Assembly (NCBI GenBank): GCA_019239915.1
Contig: JAFAZF010000058.1
Span: forward strand, 124,001-188,000
Source: Sphingomonadaceae bacterium
Lineage (GTDB): Bacteria; Pseudomonadota; Alphaproteobacteria; Sphingomonadales; Sphingomonadaceae
DNA: 64,000 nucleotides
Reading direction: 5' to 3'
The position numbers and the translations under genes are program-made. The notes under the pieces were generated by a model. That model was not told where the DNA came from, did not search any database, and worked only from the letters and a program-made list of their open reading frames with translations. Position 1 is the first letter of the stretch. Each line of letters opens with the position of its first letter. Below are positions 24,813-32,936 of the stretch, in pieces.

Positions 24813-26231
24813 ATGCCACTTTCGGAGGTCGCTGGCCCCAGTGCAGCCCCGGTACCCGCTGCCGGTCCCTATAATCCGCTCGTCATCCAGTCCCAGCTGG
24901 CTGCGCTGCAAGGCGAACGGCTGGACAATCAGAACAAGCTCCTGTCGATGGCCGGCCAACAGGCCGTTGGACAAGCGCTCCAGGGCGCTACCGACGCGAA
25001 CGGCAACACCGATTATTCGGCGGCGATGGCCGCGGCCTCTCGCGATCCACGGGCGGCTTATGCGATGCAGGCTGCCGCCGACGATGCGATGGCGCAGAAG
25101 CAGAAGCAATATGATCTCGGCATGGCTCACTATGGTGCCATCCATCAGGTCATGGGCGCGATCGCTGACAAGCCGAACCCCACCTACAAGGACTTTGTCA
25201 ACGCAGGCGGCGACCTACTGAACGTCGACAAGTCGTTCACGCCCGGAATGATCGCAACTCAGCTTACCGCGATCAGCAAGGCCAACCCGACCGGAGATCC
25301 GGACAAGTTCCACGACATCGCCACGGACATGCGCAATCAGGCGATGACGGCGGTTCAGCAGATGGACGCGCACTACCGGCCGCAGCTCGTCAGCAACGGT
25401 CAGCAGCTCGTCCCGGTCAACATGGCTCCTATGGCGTCGCCGCCCGCGCCGATTGATCTGAAGCCGTCGCCCGAATCCCTGAACCAGCCCGTCACCACGT
25501 TCGACCCGACGACCGGCGCGCCCGTATCGCAGCCGATGTCGTCCTATCTCGCCGCGACCAAGGGCGGCCCCGTGCAGGCCGGCCCGGCGCAGGGCACGGC
25601 CACCGCGGCCGACGCCAACGCGCAGGCCAACGCCGGCCGGTATCAGCAGACGCTGGTGGCGGGGAACGAGGCGCACAACATGAAGGCGTTGCTCGGCAAT
25701 ATGTCCGGCGATCTCACGCAGATGCAGACCGGCCCCGGCGCGGAGGCGTGGAAGCAGATGGCGGCCCGCGCCAATTACTGGGCGCCGGGGACATTCGACG
25801 CCAACTCGGTCGCGACGCAGGAGAACTTCGTCAAGGCCAGTCGCATTCTCGCTAACCATGTGATGCAAGCGGGCGGCGGGACCGACATGGCTAAGGCCTT
25901 CTCGATGGCGCAGAACCCCAACATCGAAACATCGACCGAGGGCAACCGTCGTATCCTCGCCGGTTTCCAGGGCACTGCCGATCGCGACATCGTGAAAGCT
26001 GAACTGGCAAACACCTATGTCAACCAGCATCCCAACCAGCCGAACGCCTATTCCGACTTCGAGAACGCGTTCAACCGGCGCTTCGATCTGCGGATGTTTC
26101 AGGCGCAGTACCTGCCGCCGGCCGCGCTCGCCGAGATGAAGGCGGGCATGAAGCCGGCTGAATGGACGGCGTTCAAGCAGCAGTATCAGGACGCGATCGC
26201 CAAGGGCATCGTCCGGGCGCCCGGCCAGTGA
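24813..26231 (+). CDS. Phage internal/ejection protein (472 residues)
   Basis: A Gln/Ala-rich virion-type protein with many predicted helices and long, Pro-rich linkers (PVNMAPMASPPAPIDLKPSP). The segment WKQMAARANYWAPGTFD with VKASRILANHVMQAGGGTD resembles the C-terminal part of internal proteins encoded between gp7-like and gp16-like ejection genes in P22-type phages. No catalytic motif is visible. The start at 24813 has a GAGGGAGAG ribosome site. Its stop overlaps the GTG of the next gene. Confidence 0.62.
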   Translation: MPLSEVAGPSAAPVPAAGPYNPLVIQSQLAALQGERLDNQNKLLSMAGQQAVGQALQGATDANGNTDYSAAMAAASRDPRAAYAMQAAADDAMAQKQKQYDLGMAHYGAIHQVMGAIADKPNPTYKDFVNAGGDLLNVDKSFTPGMIATQLTAISKANPTGDPDKFHDIATDMRNQAMTAVQQMDAHYRPQLVSNGQQLVPVNMAPMASPPAPIDLKPSPESLNQPVTTFDPTTGAPVSQPMSSYLAATKGGPVQAGPAQGTATAADANAQANAGRYQQTLVAGNEAHNMKALLGNMSGDLTQMQTGPGAEAWKQMAARANYWAPGTFDANSVATQENFVKASRILANHVMQAGGGTDMAKAFSMAQNPNIETSTEGNRRILAGFQGTADRDIVKAELANTYVNQHPNQPNAYSDFENAFNRRFDLRMFQAQYLPPAALAEMKAGMKPAEWTAFKQQYQDAIAKGIVRAPGQ

Positions 26232-29194
26232 GCGCTGCTGACGATCTCGATACGCTGGTGCGCACCGTCTATGGCGAGGCGCGCGGCGAGCCGCCTGAAG
26301 GCCAGCAGGCGGTCGCGTCCGTGGTGCTCAATCGGTCGCGCTCATCGGGTCAGCCGGTATCCTCCGTCGTCACCGCGCCGGGACAGTTCGAAGCGTGGGA
26401 CACGCCGTCGACCCGCAACGCAATGGTGGCGCTCGATCCCAGTTCGGCCGCCTATCAGTCGATCAGGGCGAACATCCTGCCGATCGTCACCGGCGCAGCG
26501 CCGGACCCGACTGGCGGTGCCGATCACTTCTATGCACCCTCGCTGCAGGCCTCGGACGGTCGCAAGAAGCCGGCATGGGACAATGGCAGCGGCCAGGCGA
26601 TCGGCAATCATCTCTTCTTCAGACTAGGAGACACGGGCGTGAGCGGAGATACCGGGCTCGACGCCGCGATTGCCGCGCGCTCGCCGCACGCTGGTGGCGG
26701 CACAGTCGATCTCGACGGAGCGTTCTCCGGCTCCAATCCTGACGTTGCGCTCGATGGCGCCATTCGGGCGCGATCTGGCGCGTCCGCCCCGGCCGTGGCT
26801 AAGCCCGCCGATCTTGACACGGCGTTCGGTGGCGGCGGCTTGGTGGCCGATCCCAGCTCGATCCAGAGTGGCTTCAACCAGATCATTCGTGCGGGCGGCA
26901 CGAAGGCCGACGTTGACGCCTTCCTCGCCAAGAACGGCATCGATCCCACCAAAACGACCGGCGTGCAGGACGCCATCAATTGGGCCAAGAACAACAAGGG
27001 CAACATCGGCGTCTATCATCCGGGCGCGACCGCTCCGCCTGCCGGCGTTTCGCCTTCCGCCCCAGCGATCACGCCGGTTCCGCTGACGCCATCGGGCAGC
27101 ATCGCCGACAATCTTCGCGCCGGCCTCAACCAGGGCGTGGAAGACGAAGGTTCGACGCTGCAGCGGTTCGCGCAGTGGGCGGACAACAAGGTGCCGCTGC
27201 TGAAAGACCTGGATCAGGGCGCCGCGTCGATCGGCATCGGTCCCGGCACCCCACAGCAGCAGCTGGACCAATATGCGGTCGATAAGGCGGTCTACGATCG
27301 AACGGCCGGCCAGACCATGGCGGGCAAGATCGGTCGCGTCGGAGGCAACATCATCGCTACCGCGCCGGTGATCGCGGCTGGCGGCGGCGTGCTCGGCGCT
27401 GGTGGACGGCTGGCGGAAATTGCCGCGCCGTCTCTCGCCGGCACCACCGACTTTCTCGCGGGTGCGGGCGGCCCAGGAAACCTGATGACCCGTGGCGCGT
27501 CGCTCGCGGCCAACGGCGCGCTCCAAGGTTCGGCGGCGGCGGCGCTGACCGGCAATAGCCCGTTCGCGGGCGCGGTGGGCGGCGCTGCGCTCGGGCCCGT
27601 CGCTGGCGCTGCCGGAACCGCAGCTAACAAGCTCTTGGGGCTGGCGAGGCCGGTCACGGAGAACCTCGCGCAGGTGACCGGGCGCATCAGCCCGGAAGAA
27701 GCTGCAGCGCAGCGCGTCGCGGCACGCATCCAGCAGGACGCGAACGCTGGCGGCCCGACGCTTGCGCAGATGCAGGCAGCTCGCGCGGGGCAGCCCGACA
27801 AGCCGCTGACGCTCATGGATTTGGGCGGCGACAATCTGGCGGGCTATGCCGGACGCATGGCCCGCGCGCCGGGCGAGAGCCGCGCGATCATCGGCAATGC
27901 GCTCAACGGCCGCGATCAGGGAGCCGGGCAGCGCATCGCAACCGACATTCAGAGCGCGGTGAGCGGCGGCGGATCGAGCTACGACACCGCGCAGTCGCTG
28001 ATGCAGGCACGATCGGCCGCAGCTAAGCCCCTCTATGATCAGGCCTATGCCCAGCCGCCCGTGAGCAGCCCCAAGCTCGACGCGATCCTGGCCACGCCGG
28101 CCGGCCGGCAGGCGCTTACGAAGGCCGCGACGATCGCCGCCAACGAGGGCCGCGATCCGCGCGCCATGGGTTTCGTGCTCGACAAGGATGGCAGCGTCGC
28201 GCTCGATCCGACGGTTACGCTGAATGACGACGGCAGCCAGAGCGTCTCGCCCCTGAAGCGGCCGGGCTATTCGACGGAGACGCTTGATTACGTGAAGCGC
28301 GGCATGGACGATATCATCGAGGCCGACCGCGACAAGGTGACGGGCATCCTGCACCCGACGCCGCTCACCAGCTCCGTGCAGACGGTCAAGAACCAGCTGC
28401 TCGCCGAGATGGACGCGACCAACCCGGCCTATAAGGCCGCGCGGGCGGCGTACTCGGGACCGTCGACTAGCCTCGATGCGATGAACCGCGGTCGCCAGAT
28501 CCTCAATCAGCGCCCTGAAGCGAACCGCGACTTCATCGCCAACCTCAGCGACGGCGACAAGGAGTTCTTCAAGCAGGGTGCGGCCGACGCGCTCCTCGAG
28601 AAGATCGCGCGTACCAGCGCTGAAGGCGACGAGAGCAAGCGCATCATCGGTAACAGCTACACGCAGCAACAGCTCCGGCCGCTGTTCGCCAACGATACCG
28701 ACTTCAACCGGTTCATGGGGCGCATCCAGACCGAAGCGCAAATGTTCAACACACGCCAGGCGATTCTTGGCGGGTCACAGACCGGCGCGCGCGTCGCCGA
28801 GGACAGTTCGCCCGATCAGCAGATGGCGTTGAGCGGGATTGGCATGGCGCGATCCGCGATGGCTGGCCATGCCCCGGGAATCATCGCTCACGGCACGAAT
28901 TTCCTCCAGGCGATGGCGGACCGGCGCTCGCCTGCGACGAATGCGGCGGTGGCCAATCTGCTCGTGCAGGGTGCGAACCCGGGCACGCCGGCCGCCAATG
29001 CGCTGCAGCGGATTACCGCAGCGCCCGCGAGCGCTGGCCCGGCTGTGCCGCTTACGCGCTATGCGCAGCGGCAGGCGGCGTCGATCGTCGGCAATAAGCT
29101 GATGGCGGTGATGAATGATAATTCGCTTGGGACATCGCTACTGCCTAGAGCAGCCGCCGCCGACGATCATAAGCGCAAAAATCAGGCTCGCTAA
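26228..29194 (+). CDS. Virion peptidoglycan hydrolase (SleB domain) fused to long ejection protein
   Basis: The 988-residue product begins with a cell-wall-hydrolase (SleB/hydrolase_2) domain: LVRTVYGEARGEPPEGQQAV with the catalytic-type Glu, VVLNR, and GADHFYAPS further on, ending near residue 135. A repetitive, disordered linker with recurring LDxAFGG-like units follows (DLDGAFSGSNPDVALDGAI, DLDTAFGG). Then come a hydrophobic Gly/Ala-rich stretch (about 375-470) and a long helical region typical of gp16-like ejection proteins (PLYDQAYAQPPVSSPKLDAI). It would locally open peptidoglycan and insert into the membrane during DNA entry. The GTG at 26228 overlaps the upstream stop. Confidence 0.75.
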   Translation: MSAADDLDTLVRTVYGEARGEPPEGQQAVASVVLNRSRSSGQPVSSVVTAPGQFEAWDTPSTRNAMVALDPSSAAYQSIRANILPIVTGAAPDPTGGADHFYAPSLQASDGRKKPAWDNGSGQAIGNHLFFRLGDTGVSGDTGLDAAIAARSPHAGGGTVDLDGAFSGSNPDVALDGAIRARSGASAPAVAKPADLDTAFGGGGLVADPSSIQSGFNQIIRAGGTKADVDAFLAKNGIDPTKTTGVQDAINWAKNNKGNIGVYHPGATAPPAGVSPSAPAITPVPLTPSGSIADNLRAGLNQGVEDEGSTLQRFAQWADNKVPLLKDLDQGAASIGIGPGTPQQQLDQYAVDKAVYDRTAGQTMAGKIGRVGGNIIATAPVIAAGGGVLGAGGRLAEIAAPSLAGTTDFLAGAGGPGNLMTRGASLAANGALQGSAAAALTGNSPFAGAVGGAALGPVAGAAGTAANKLLGLARPVTENLAQVTGRISPEEAAAQRVAARIQQDANAGGPTLAQMQAARAGQPDKPLTLMDLGGDNLAGYAGRMARAPGESRAIIGNALNGRDQGAGQRIATDIQSAVSGGGSSYDTAQSLMQARSAAAKPLYDQAYAQPPVSSPKLDAILATPAGRQALTKAATIAANEGRDPRAMGFVLDKDGSVALDPTVTLNDDGSQSVSPLKRPGYSTETLDYVKRGMDDIIEADRDKVTGILHPTPLTSSVQTVKNQLLAEMDATNPAYKAARAAYSGPSTSLDAMNRGRQILNQRPEANRDFIANLSDGDKEFFKQGAADALLEKIARTSAEGDESKRIIGNSYTQQQLRPLFANDTDFNRFMGRIQTEAQMFNTRQAILGGSQTGARVAEDSSPDQQMALSGIGMARSAMAGHAPGIIAHGTNFLQAMADRRSPATNAAVANLLVQGANPGTPAANALQRITAAPASAGPAVPLTRYAQRQAASIVGNKLMAVMNDNSLGTSLLPRAAAADDHKRKNQAR

Positions 29195-29272
29195 CGCAAC
29201 CAGCCGCATCCTTCGCGTCGCAATCAAACCGTAGATTGTCGCCAGAAGGAAAAGGATCTGCCAGTTCTTCAC
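29138..29272 (-). CDS. Possible 44-residue membrane peptide / lipoprotein
   Basis: A GTG-started frame on the minus strand gives two hydrophobic segments, the second ending in a lipobox-like VGGGC followed by SRQ. This resembles a small inner-membrane or Rz1-like lipopeptide, but the tail after the Cys is only three residues long. It overlaps the 3' end of the ejection gene and ends a run of four minus-strand genes. Weak ribosome site. Confidence 0.3.
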   Translation of the reverse strand: MKNWQILFLLATIYGLIATRRMRLVALASLIFALMIVGGGCSRQ

Positions 29273-29302
29273 GCCGGCAGATCAATGGGCCCGGGCATGT
29301 GC

Positions 29303-29455
29303 CTAAGCTCCCCTCGCTCTCGCCAGCTCGCGCTCGAAGCGCGAGATGAGTTTCGCCCGCTCTGCTTTCATCCGATCATTGATGACGTCTGCCGGTCCAT
29401 CAGGGTCGATCCCGAGTTTGATCAGGTGGCGCCTCAGCGCAAGTTCGCTCTTCAT
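29303..29455 (-). CDS. Small helical protein, unknown (50 residues)
   Basis: Reading from the ATG at 29455 gives a charged, helix-rich peptide (ALRRHLIKLGIDPDGPADVI, then NDRMKAERAKLISRFEREL). It resembles small phage proteins placed beside DNA-binding regulators. Third in a minus-strand run after an RHH and an HTH gene. Confidence 0.45.
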   Translation of the reverse strand: MKSELALRRHLIKLGIDPDGPADVINDRMKAERAKLISRFERELARARGA

Positions 29456-29492
29456 GGGGACGGGATCAGCGACACGACCGGCTGTATCCCAC

Positions 29493-29657
29493 TCACTTCG
29501 TTACCCTCAGCTTGAGCTTGCGCGATTGGGTTTCGATTGCCGCCTCGCTGCGTCCCATGGCCTGAGCGATCGCATGGACAGGCTGGCCCATTTCGGAGAA
29601 CTCGCGAAGAAGCGCGCAATCCTCTTCGCCCCATGGCTTAATAGGGTAGCGGCCCAT
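29493..29657 (-). CDS. Small SANT/GcrA-like helix-turn-helix protein, paralogue 1 (54 residues)
   Basis: A compact three-helix DNA-binding protein: KPWGEEDCALLREFSEMGQP, then AIAQAMGRSEAAIETQSRKL. The pattern (Trp, acidic pair, hydrophobic helix, Gly-x-x-x-x-x-Ile-Ala, then an Arg/Gly recognition helix) recurs in four other genes of this element (32937, 34731, 34901, 35114). It resembles the Myb/SANT-like fold and the N-terminus of GcrA. The ATG at 29657 lies 7 bases after the RHH gene stop, so the pair is one operon. Confidence 0.65.
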   Translation of the reverse strand: MGRYPIKPWGEEDCALLREFSEMGQPVHAIAQAMGRSEAAIETQSRKLKLRVTK

Positions 29658-29664
29658 CAGCGCG

Positions 29665-29895
29665 TCATCCCTCGCGCGTTTCTGCCCGTGGCCCCTTGCG
29701 GCGATCCTGAAGCGCGATCTCAACCATGAGGCGGATGGCTTCGGGGCGGGAGATAGACTCTCCCGTCGCGAGTATCCATCTGTCGATTGCCGCCAGTTGG
29801 TTGGGCTGCAGGCGGACTCCAATTTGGACACCCTTCCCCGTGGTAGCGGGGCGGCCACGCTTTTTCGTGCCAGCACAAATTGACGCGCTCATCAT
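29665..29895 (-). CDS. Ribbon-helix-helix DNA-binding protein (76 residues)
   Basis: A basic start (KKRGRPATTG) precedes an RHH core: strand VQIGVRLQPNQ, helix LAAIDRWILATGE, turn SISRPEAIRLMVEIAL. It fits CopG-type repressors, which are often autoregulated; a perfect TAGCGCTA at 29897-29904 sits directly at its start and could be its operator. It leads the minus-strand run of small genes and faces the rightward operon at 29985. Confidence 0.7.
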   Translation of the reverse strand: MMSASICAGTKKRGRPATTGKGVQIGVRLQPNQLAAIDRWILATGESISRPEAIRLMVEIALQDRRKGPRAETREG

Positions 29896-29984
29896 TTAGC
29901 GCTACCACAAAAGACGAGCCGGAGCGAGGGGCCTAATCCTCGCGCCGGCTCTGACCGCAACACCTGATGATGAGGTGATTGGCT

Positions 29985-30239
29985 ATGTATACCCTACCGA
30001 CCGGCGTGCGCCCGGCCAAGCCTGACCCGCGCGCTTTTCCAAGCACGCAGACCGTCACTTACTTCTCACTGGCGCGCATCTATCGCATCTGCGAGCGCCA
30101 CGGGATCGCGCACAGCCGCTTCGGCCGCGACGCTGTGAATGATCCCGCCCTGATCGCCGACATGCGCAACGGCCGGCGCCTGCGGCCCGAGACGCGTTCG
30201 CGCGTCGCAGCCCACCTCGCCGCGCTGGAGGGCTGCTGA
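29985..30239 (+). CDS. Small putative HTH protein (84 residues)
   Basis: The sequence TYFSLARIYRICERHGIAHS, then RFGRDAVNDPALIADMRNGR and RLRPETRSRVAAHLAAL resembles a lambda-repressor-like HTH with a recognition helix around DPALIADMRNGR. The ATG at 29985 has a GAGGTGA site; a TTG six bases earlier is also possible. It leads a rightward operon of small genes and may regulate it. Confidence 0.55.
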   Translation: MYTLPTGVRPAKPDPRAFPSTQTVTYFSLARIYRICERHGIAHSRFGRDAVNDPALIADMRNGRRLRPETRSRVAAHLAALEGC

Positions 30240-30240
30240 C

Positions 30241-30960
30241 ATGGCGACGCAGCCTTACAGCCCCGAAGCTGCGGCGGTGATCGTCGCCGGCATCTTCGCG
30301 CGTTTCGAGCGCGAGCAGCTCGACGCCTTCGTCGAGATCGCGGTCGACCTGATGGACGCGCTCGATCCCGATACCGACCTTGAGGAGACCGGAACCGAAG
30401 ACGGCTTCCTCGATCATCCGGCCAACGGCCCGGGCTGCCCGCTCAGCGATGCGGGCGGCAGCGATGACGAGGCGCCCGGCGACCCCTCATGGCCGGAGGT
30501 CGACCGCTACGGCCGGCCCGCGACACTCGATCCCGAAGGCGGCCCCCGCTGCGAAGACACAGAGGAAGACGATCCGCCCGAAGACGAGGACAGCCCGCAC
30601 GACGCCGCGTGGCGCGAGCGTGTCGACCAAGCCACGGCTGGTCTGCCCAGGATGCGCGCTGCGCAGAAGCACGACGACGGCAGCTCCCAGGCGATCGGCA
30701 GCGTCGAGGACCTTGAGGAGGACGACGCACCCGAGGACGATCTTGAAGACCGCTGTCTCGCGGGAGACGATGGTTGCGGGCCGATCGTCAGCCACGGCGT
30801 CATCGCCTGGGGCTCGTCGGAGGATGATCTCGGGGCCGCAGCACCGATCTATGGGATTGATCAGACGGCCGGCCCGATCAACCAGCGCGAGGCCGGGACT
30901 GCGCATCAGGCGGCTGTGCTGAGCCTCGTGCCGAACGGTCGCGGATGGAGGCGGCCATGA
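30241..30960 (+). CDS. Acidic protein of unknown function (239 residues)
   Basis: A very acidic protein. Residues 18-45 (FARFEREQLDAFVEIAVDLM) form a helix followed by DALDPDTDLEETG, a motif shared in form with the next-but-one gene (DDIDGDPDLEDG). The rest is Asp/Glu/Pro-rich and probably disordered. No family recognised. The ATG lies directly after the previous stop, and its own stop overlaps the next start. Confidence 0.55.
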   Translation: MATQPYSPEAAAVIVAGIFARFEREQLDAFVEIAVDLMDALDPDTDLEETGTEDGFLDHPANGPGCPLSDAGGSDDEAPGDPSWPEVDRYGRPATLDPEGGPRCEDTEEDDPPEDEDSPHDAAWRERVDQATAGLPRMRAAQKHDDGSSQAIGSVEDLEEDDAPEDDLEDRCLAGDDGCGPIVSHGVIAWGSSEDDLGAAAPIYGIDQTAGPINQREAGTAHQAAVLSLVPNGRGWRRP

Positions 30961-31217
30961 TCGACGACCGCAACAGAATCGGTGGCCAAGCCATGAGCGC
31001 CGTGTTCGACGCCAGTGAGTGGCTGGATCGCTTCACGGCCGCTGGAGGCTGGTTCGTCGCCGCACCGGACGGGCGAATCTGCACGGGCTGGACTATCGAC
31101 GGCCGGATCGCGCTCGCGATCGCCTGCCGAGATATATGGCGGGAGATCGCGGATGATGAGGAACGTCGAGCCGCGGTTCGGTCCATCATCCGCGATCGCT
31201 CCGGCATCGCGGCATGA
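30957..31217 (+). CDS. Small element protein, unknown (86 residues)
   Basis: It starts in an ATGA overlap with the acidic protein. A short Trp-rich segment (SEWLDRFTAAGGWFVAAPDG) precedes a helix (ALAIACRDIWREIADDEERR). The start at 30957 is used because it is coupled to the previous stop; an earlier in-frame ATG at 30945 adds four residues. Function unknown. Confidence 0.5.
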   Translation: MIDDRNRIGGQAMSAVFDASEWLDRFTAAGGWFVAAPDGRICTGWTIDGRIALAIACRDIWREIADDEERRAAVRSIIRDRSGIAA

Positions 31218-31765
31218 CGCGCCTGCACCCTGCGCGCCCATATCGGCGTCACCGCCGCGTACGCTGGATGCGTCGGGACCGGCGAGTGCGGCCGTCGGCA
31301 GCCCGCGACATGCTCGCGGCGATACCGGGGCTGCCTCGCCCGGTGCTTGTGCGGCTGACGGCCGCGATCATCAACCGCATGGACGACATCGACGGCGATC
31401 CCGATCTCGAAGACGGCCACGACGCCGAGCAGGTGAACGACGTCTATGCCCGGTCCGAACCAGCCAAGCAACACAGCGCCTCGGTCCGGCGGCCGGGGCG
31501 CTGTTCGCGTTCCGCGCCGCCGCATCCACCGCTTCCGCGACAGCCTCGCCATGTCGGAGCAGCACGCCGGCAGCGAATGGTGGCTCAAGACCTATCGGCG
31601 CGCATTCCCGCGGCTGGCGTCGGCGGTGTCGGTTCGGGAGGACGGTTGGGCCCAGCGCGGCGGCGTCGACCGCGTCCTGACGCTGGCGTGCGGCCGGGTA
31701 TATACCGTCGACGAAAAGGTGCGCACCGAGGATTGGCCGGACGTGCTGCTCGAACAATGGTCTGA
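31214..31765 (+). CDS. Uncertain ORF with DxDGDPDLED motif, conflicts with next gene
   Basis: It starts in an ATGA overlap. The first 90 residues look real: a basic start, a helix (PRPVLVRLTAAIINRMDDI) and the acidic motif DGDPDLEDGHDAE found in related small proteins. Beyond about 31490 it becomes Arg/Pro-rich and shares bases with the nuclease-like gene in another frame, which is the better coding frame there. The true gene may have been shifted or truncated. Confidence 0.4.
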   Translation: MTRLHPARPYRRHRRVRWMRRDRRVRPSAARDMLAAIPGLPRPVLVRLTAAIINRMDDIDGDPDLEDGHDAEQVNDVYARSEPAKQHSASVRRPGRCSRSAPPHPPLPRQPRHVGAARRQRMVAQDLSARIPAAGVGGVGSGGRLGPARRRRPRPDAGVRPGIYRRRKGAHRGLAGRAARTMV

Positions 31766-32027
31766 CGAAGCGCGTCGCTCGCCTGGTTGGGTCCAGAAAC
31801 CGCTTGCCGCCGACTTCATCGCCTACGCCTACGCGCCGTCCCGCGTCTGCTACCTACTTCCCGTCGTGCCGCTGCAGCGCGCTTGGCGGCAGCACGGTCG
31901 CGAGTGGATCAAGCGCTATGGGCAGGTGCGCGCCCAAAACATCGGCTATGTGAGCGTCAGCGTACCGGTGCCACGCGCGACGCTCATGGCCGCCCTGATC
32001 GACGCGATGATGATCACGGCACCCTGA
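31551..32027 (+). CDS. Putative PD-(D/E)XK nuclease-like protein
   Basis: A 158-residue protein with a compact alpha/beta core. The segment GGVDRVLTLACGRVYTVDEK matches the acidic core of PD-(D/E)XK nucleases (Asp, then Asp-x-Glu-x-Lys variant as VDEKVR), with a following TEDWPDVLLEQWSD loop and an AYAPSRVCYLLPVVPLQRAW strand-helix pair. Similar proteins occur in prophages with no known function. The start could instead be 31446, giving 193 residues with an Arg-rich N-terminus. No active-site proof. Confidence 0.55.
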   Translation: MSEQHAGSEWWLKTYRRAFPRLASAVSVREDGWAQRGGVDRVLTLACGRVYTVDEKVRTEDWPDVLLEQWSDEARRSPGWVQKPLAADFIAYAYAPSRVCYLLPVVPLQRAWRQHGREWIKRYGQVRAQNIGYVSVSVPVPRATLMAALIDAMMITAP

Positions 32028-32035
32028 TGATGTGC

Positions 32036-32272
32036 TCAGCGACCAACCGGGCCGATGCCTTGCACCCAGATCAGATCGGGACCGAACTGCTGTCCTGTTA
32101 TCTCCACCTGGTGGTCGAGAAGATGAAGTGGCACGGGTTCAATCTCAAGCCAAACGCTTTTGCCCATCGCGTCTCGGAGAGCAAAGGACCCGCTCTTCTC
32201 CGTAAAGACACCAACCTTACGGCAGCGCCGAGGCTCGACTGTCGGCGCGGGTAAAGATCGCTTTCCTGCCAT
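32036..32272 (-). CDS. DUF5818-like small protein (78 residues)
   Basis: A basic N-terminus (APTVEPRRCRKV) is followed by a small beta-barrel: GVFTEKSGSFALRDAMGKS, VWLEIEPVPLHLLDHQVEIT, then FGPDLIWVQGIGP. This is close to the DUF5818 pattern common in sphingomonads. The start at 32272 is chosen as the nearest ATG before the conserved part. Role unknown; it is convergent with the nuclease-like gene. Confidence 0.6.
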   Translation of the reverse strand: MAGKRSLPAPTVEPRRCRKVGVFTEKSGSFALRDAMGKSVWLEIEPVPLHLLDHQVEITGQQFGPDLIWVQGIGPVGR

Positions 32273-32462
32273 CGAACAGCTCCCTAGCCAGTGCTCCAGG
32301 GCAGTCGTTTGCGAATCGGAGCTTACTCGCATCCCCCTCAGGCGCAACTGGGCCCGTTGCGTTAAATGCGACCGGGACCTGTAGTGCCAGCGCGCCGCCC
32401 GTCCGCTCCGCTCGAAATGCATCGGCGTCGCGAGATAATCCCAGCGGACGATGAGCGAACAC
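32217..32462 (-). CDS. Doubtful 81-residue ORF upstream of DUF5818 gene
   Basis: A GTG-started frame with reasonable amino-acid balance (ALALQVPVAFNATGPVAPEG), overlapping the DUF5818 start by 56 bases in another frame. No family or ribosome site recognised. Listed because codon composition is not obviously random. Confidence 0.25.
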   Translation of the reverse strand: MFAHRPLGLSRDADAFRAERTGGALALQVPVAFNATGPVAPEGDASKLRFANDCPGALARELFDGRKAIFTRADSRASALP

Positions 32463-32637
32463 CTCGCTACCGCCAGGGCAGTGACGCTCTCTCGCCGCGC
32501 GCCATCATGCCTCAAACCGAGCAATTCGGTTCCGAATTTACCTAATTCAGGTGGTCGAAGTCGGTCATCACGCCGTCGTACAGCGGCTTCATAGGCGGCG
32601 TAGATTCGCCGAAACGAGAGAGAGAGCGAGAGAGAAG
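32273..32637. other. Low-information stretch
   Basis: Apart from the doubtful ORF at 32217-32462 no gene is supported. Around 32615-32637 a GA-rich run (AGAGAGAGAGCGAGAGAGAA) precedes the next gene and supplies its ribosome site. Confidence 0.3.
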
Positions 32638-32862
32638 ATGCTGACTGCGGCAACACCGTGCGGTGGTGACGTCGATCGGGTGACAATCGTTAGTCGCAGA
32701 TCGGGTCCCGGCTACAGGCTGGTCCTTAACATCCGGACACGTCGAGGCACACACGTGCTGGAGACGCTCGACCAAACTTTCGCGTCGCCGCGAGAAGCGC
32801 GATTGTTCGCTCTGCGAGACCTCAGTTTATCGGCCGCCGCGGTGCGCTCAGCGGCAGAGTGA
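32638..32862 (+). CDS. Small element protein, unknown (74 residues)
   Basis: The ATG at 32638 follows a strong GAGAGAAG site. The protein has a beta-rich middle (RVTIVSRRSGPGYRLVLNIR, THVLETLDQ) and a helix with ASPREARLFALRDL, a pattern reminiscent of small proteins with a Ser-Pro-x-Glu-Ala helix start, but no family is recognised. An upstream in-frame start at 32551 would add an Arg-rich leader. Confidence 0.45.
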   Translation: MLTAATPCGGDVDRVTIVSRRSGPGYRLVLNIRTRRGTHVLETLDQTFASPREARLFALRDLSLSAAAVRSAAE

Positions 32863-32936
32863 GAGAGCTTCCTGCCAGTCTCCTCAAGAAGGCCGTTGTG
32901 CCGCTGGAAGCCTAACATGCGCCGCACACGCTAACT

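Noticed and set aside
26624-28741. 705-residue open frame antisense to the ejection/SleB gene
   Set aside because: Arg-rich shadow frame; the plus strand has clear domain content.
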